From: CAKOSP01 sp964371745
Lineage (GTDB): Bacteria > Bacillota_I > Bacilli_A > RF39 > UBA660
Direction of reading: 5' to 3'
Assembly: GCA_964371745.1 (NCBI GenBank)
Contig: CAYJNS010000019.1
Coordinates: 1-16,404, forward strand
Length of the DNA stretch: 16,404 bases
Shown: one piece after another, positions 14,812-16,404 of the stretch
How positions within the stretch are numbered: the first letter of the stretch is position 1
Layout: each line of letters starts with the position of its first letter
Notes under the pieces: model-generated
The model's database searches: none
The model's input: the letters and a program-made list of their open reading frames with translations, nothing else
What the model was told of the DNA's origin: nothing
Program-made: the position numbers and the translations under genes

Positions 14812-16005
14812 TTGAAAAATGAAATAAATAAAAAAACTATTAAAACAATATTTATATTTGCCTTAATATTAATATTAGTAAATTGGGGATTATCGAATTA
14901 TTTAGTAGTTGGAAACTTTATACAAAATATATTTAGAATTCTATTTCCAATTATGTTAGGTTTTATAATAGCCTTTGCACTCAATATTCCTATGATATTT
15001 TTTGAAAAAAACTTATTTAAAAATTTAGAAAAACCTATATTATTAAAATTGAAAAGAGGAATATCGTTAATTTTATCTATTTTAGTTATTTTATTAGTTC
15101 TTGTGTTTATAATAATATTAGTTATACCCCAAATAATTCAAGCATTTGTTTTATTGGGAGAATCTCTTACAAAAGCTTTACCTGAAATAGAAAAATGGAT
15201 CAATATAAATATCTCTAGTGGTACATTTGAAATAGAGGATTATATTAAAAACCTTAATTTTGATTGGAAAGAAATGACTGAAAATGGATTTTCTTATATT
15301 ATGTCTAATATAGTTCAATTATTTGGTTCAGCATTTAGTATTTTTATTGGTCTTATGGGTGGTATTACAAATGCAATTTTAGGTATAATATTTGCAATAT
15401 ATATATTAATTTCAAAAGATACTTTAAAAAGACAAACGAAATCATTATTAACTGCGCTTTTATCTAGTAAAATGTTCTTTGTTATTAAATATGTAATTAA
15501 TTTATCAATTACTACATTTTCAAAGTTTGTAGTAGGCCAAGTCACCGATGCACTTATTTTAGGATTAATGTGTTTTTTAGGAATGTTTATATTTGGTTTC
15601 CCTTATGCATTAACAATAAGTGCTTTAATTGGCGTAATGGCGCTTATCCCAATAGTAGGTGCTTTTATAGGTGGAGCAATAGGAGCATTTTTAATACTAA
15701 TGGTAGACCCTGGATTAGCTGGTTGGTTCATAGTATATTTAATTATACTTCAGCAAATTGAAGGGAATTTAATTTATCCTAAAGTAGTAGGCAATAGTGT
15801 AGGGTTACCAGGATTATGGGTATTAATTGCTGTTACAATTGGTGCGAGCTTATGGGGAATAGTAGGCATGCTTATAATGGTTCCTACTGTAAGTTTAATA
15901 TATATACTAATGGGATTATTTATAAAAGCATTGAATGAAAAAAAGTCAAACAAAGAAAAGAAGAAATTTATAGATGCTTTATATAAAGTGATTGCGGAGA
16001 AATAA
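14812..16005 (+). CDS. AI-2E family transporter (PerM/YdbI-type membrane protein)
   Basis: A 397-residue polytopic membrane protein of the AI-2E transporter (UPF0118) family. Helices lie near 10-30, 37-60 and 83-115, then a soluble segment of about 50 residues (116-165), then a cluster of helices at about 170-200, 217-295, 300-320 and 330-370. The hallmark C-terminal blocks are present: PIVGAFIGGAIG (280-291) and the segment QQIEGNLIYPKVVG..VGLPGLWVL (314-338). The family name comes from a suggested autoinducer-2 export role; other members are implicated in Na+/H+ exchange or are unassigned, so substrate assignment is unsafe. I choose the TTG start at 14812, eight bases after AGAGGG; no in-frame ATG lies nearby. 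The gene has its own promoter and is followed after five bases by a small membrane protein gene, a likely operon partner. Confidence 0.93.
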   Translation: MKNEINKKTIKTIFIFALILILVNWGLSNYLVVGNFIQNIFRILFPIMLGFIIAFALNIPMIFFEKNLFKNLEKPILLKLKRGISLILSILVILLVLVFIIILVIPQIIQAFVLLGESLTKALPEIEKWININISSGTFEIEDYIKNLNFDWKEMTENGFSYIMSNIVQLFGSAFSIFIGLMGGITNAILGIIFAIYILISKDTLKRQTKSLLTALLSSKMFFVIKYVINLSITTFSKFVVGQVTDALILGLMCFLGMFIFGFPYALTISALIGVMALIPIVGAFIGGAIGAFLILMVDPGLAGWFIVYLIILQQIEGNLIYPKVVGNSVGLPGLWVLIAVTIGASLWGIVGMLIMVPTVSLIYILMGLFIKALNEKKSNKEKKKFIDALYKVIAEK

Positions 16006-16010
16006 GTGTT

Positions 16011-16259
16011 ATGAATGATAAAAAAATAAAAACTAAAAATGCTTTAACAAAAAGTGTTTTTAGAAAGGATAATTTATTTATAGATTTAATAAGAATACCA
16101 GCATGCGTTATGTTAGTTATGGGTGTTGCTGGTATATTTGCAAGTTATGAATTTTGGTATATATATTTTTTTGCCGCTATTGGTATGTTTTCTGTTATGG
16201 AAATTATTCAAATACTTCATGATATAAGAATTAAATTATATGAAAAAGAAAGAAAATAA
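16011..16259 (+). CDS. Small two-helix membrane protein of unknown function (82 aa)
   Basis: Not recognised. A lysine-rich N-terminus (1-26) precedes two hydrophobic helices (about 29-46 and 48-66) and a charged C-terminal tail (DIRIKLYEKERK). It starts five bases after the AI-2E-family stop; the GGAG in GCGGAGAAATAA is about 12 bases upstream, a long spacing that suggests coupled re-initiation. A second in-frame-looking ATG at 16015 is in another frame. A terminator follows. The tight spacing suggests a function linked to its neighbour. Confidence 0.7.
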   Translation: MNDKKIKTKNALTKSVFRKDNLFIDLIRIPACVMLVMGVAGIFASYEFWYIYFFAAIGMFSVMEIIQILHDIRIKLYEKERK

Positions 16260-16284
16260 TATTACGACATTAATTACAATTAAA

Positions 16285-16327
16285 AAAAGTCTTATAACCA
16301 AAGGTTACAAGACTTTTATTTTTTTTT
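16285..16327. terminator. Bidirectional rho-independent terminator
   Basis: AAAAGTCTT (16285-16293) pairs AAGACTTTT (16309-16317), continued after one mismatch by TAACC (16295-16299) with GGTTA (16303-16307) around AAA. T residues follow on the plus strand (16319-16327), and seven A residues (16282-16288) supply a T run on the minus strand. It ends the AI-2E-family operon and would also end a transcript of the tRNA-like element to its right. Confidence 0.88.
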
Positions 16328-16332
16328 ATTTA

Positions 16333-16404
16333 GGAGAAAGATAGATTTGAACTATCTCATCAGTTAACATATCTAAACCATTATCATGTTCGACTATTCA
16401 GCCT
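16333..16404 (-). pseudogene. Degenerate tRNA-Ser-like element, 3' part (continues outside window)
   Basis: Read on the minus strand, the last 72 bases align base for base with class II tRNA-Ser as I remember it: a GGCTGAA D-loop segment, an anticodon-arm region, a long variable region with a central TTAA, an intact T-arm GATAG-TTCAAAT-CTATC (16356-16340), and an acceptor strand TTTCTCC (16339-16333). The anticodon stem does not form (at most one wobble pair of five), the variable arm pairs poorly, the anticodon position reads GAT instead of a serine anticodon, and no CCA is encoded although the other three tRNAs here all encode it. The 5' half is not visible. It is most likely a decayed tRNA gene; a mobile-element attachment-site remnant or a non-canonical tRNA-like RNA are alternatives. 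Confidence 0.55.

Noticed and set aside
15570..15761. Plus-strand 63-codon frame inside the AI-2E-family gene
   Set aside because: Out-of-frame shadow over the most conserved part of a clear family member; no independent support.
16328..16404. Terminal segment considered as the 3' end of tmRNA
   Set aside because: The acceptor TTTCTCC and long variable region match tRNA-Ser better, and no tag-reading frame is visible; kept as a tRNA-like relic.

Overview
The window is very AT-rich, gene-dense bacterial DNA of Firmicutes type. The evidence is a Gram-positive PolC, a T-box riboswitch, sigma-A-like promoters and strong purine-rich ribosome-binding sites. The low GC, the lysine/asparagine/isoleucine-rich proteins and the near absence of spacer DNA suggest a reduced-genome lineage near the Bacilli/Mollicutes boundary, such as an uncultured gut group. 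That placement is inference. Tryptophan is encoded by TGG where I checked. All 12 protein genes stop with TAA (10) or TAG (2) and none with TGA. There is no clear prophage, insertion sequence, CRISPR array or defence island.

Layout. (1) Positions 1-7225 hold replication genes: the 3' end of dnaE, polC two bases behind it, a weak terminator, then priA with its own promoter and apparently no 5' leader. (2) Positions 7226-9796 hold an alanine-responsive T-box leader, a small P-loop nucleotide-kinase-like gene, a short alaS lacking the usual C-terminal domain, and a terminator. (3) Positions 9797-13502 hold a two-gene ABC exporter and a membrane-anchored NodB-type polysaccharide deacetylase, again apparently leaderless. 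(4) Positions 13493-14751 hold a convergent small membrane protein gene, tRNA-Lys(CTT) followed at once by a zinc-ribbon membrane protein gene, and a tRNA-Ile(GAT)/tRNA-Glu(TTC) pair with its own promoter and terminator. (5) Positions 14812-16404 hold an AI-2E-family membrane protein, a small two-helix membrane protein, a bidirectional terminator, and on the minus strand the 3' part of a degenerate tRNA-Ser-like element that runs off the window.

How the genes fit together. PolC and DnaE are the two replicative polymerases of low-GC Gram-positives, and PriA restarts stalled forks, so the first 7 kb is a replication block. The T-box should couple alaS, and oddly the nucleotide-kinase-like gene, to uncharged tRNA-Ala. 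The ABC pair and deacetylase look like envelope-maintenance functions.

The most unusual pattern is at the promoters. For priA and the deacetylase, the start predicted from the -10 box (+1 seven bases past the hexamer) falls exactly on the A of the ATG, with no Shine-Dalgarno. For the ABC ATPase and the small minus-strand gene it falls on the first base of the Shine-Dalgarno. The other leading points are the truncated AlaRS in a T-box operon with a nucleotide-kinase-like protein, and the decayed tRNA-Ser-like element beside a bidirectional terminator.
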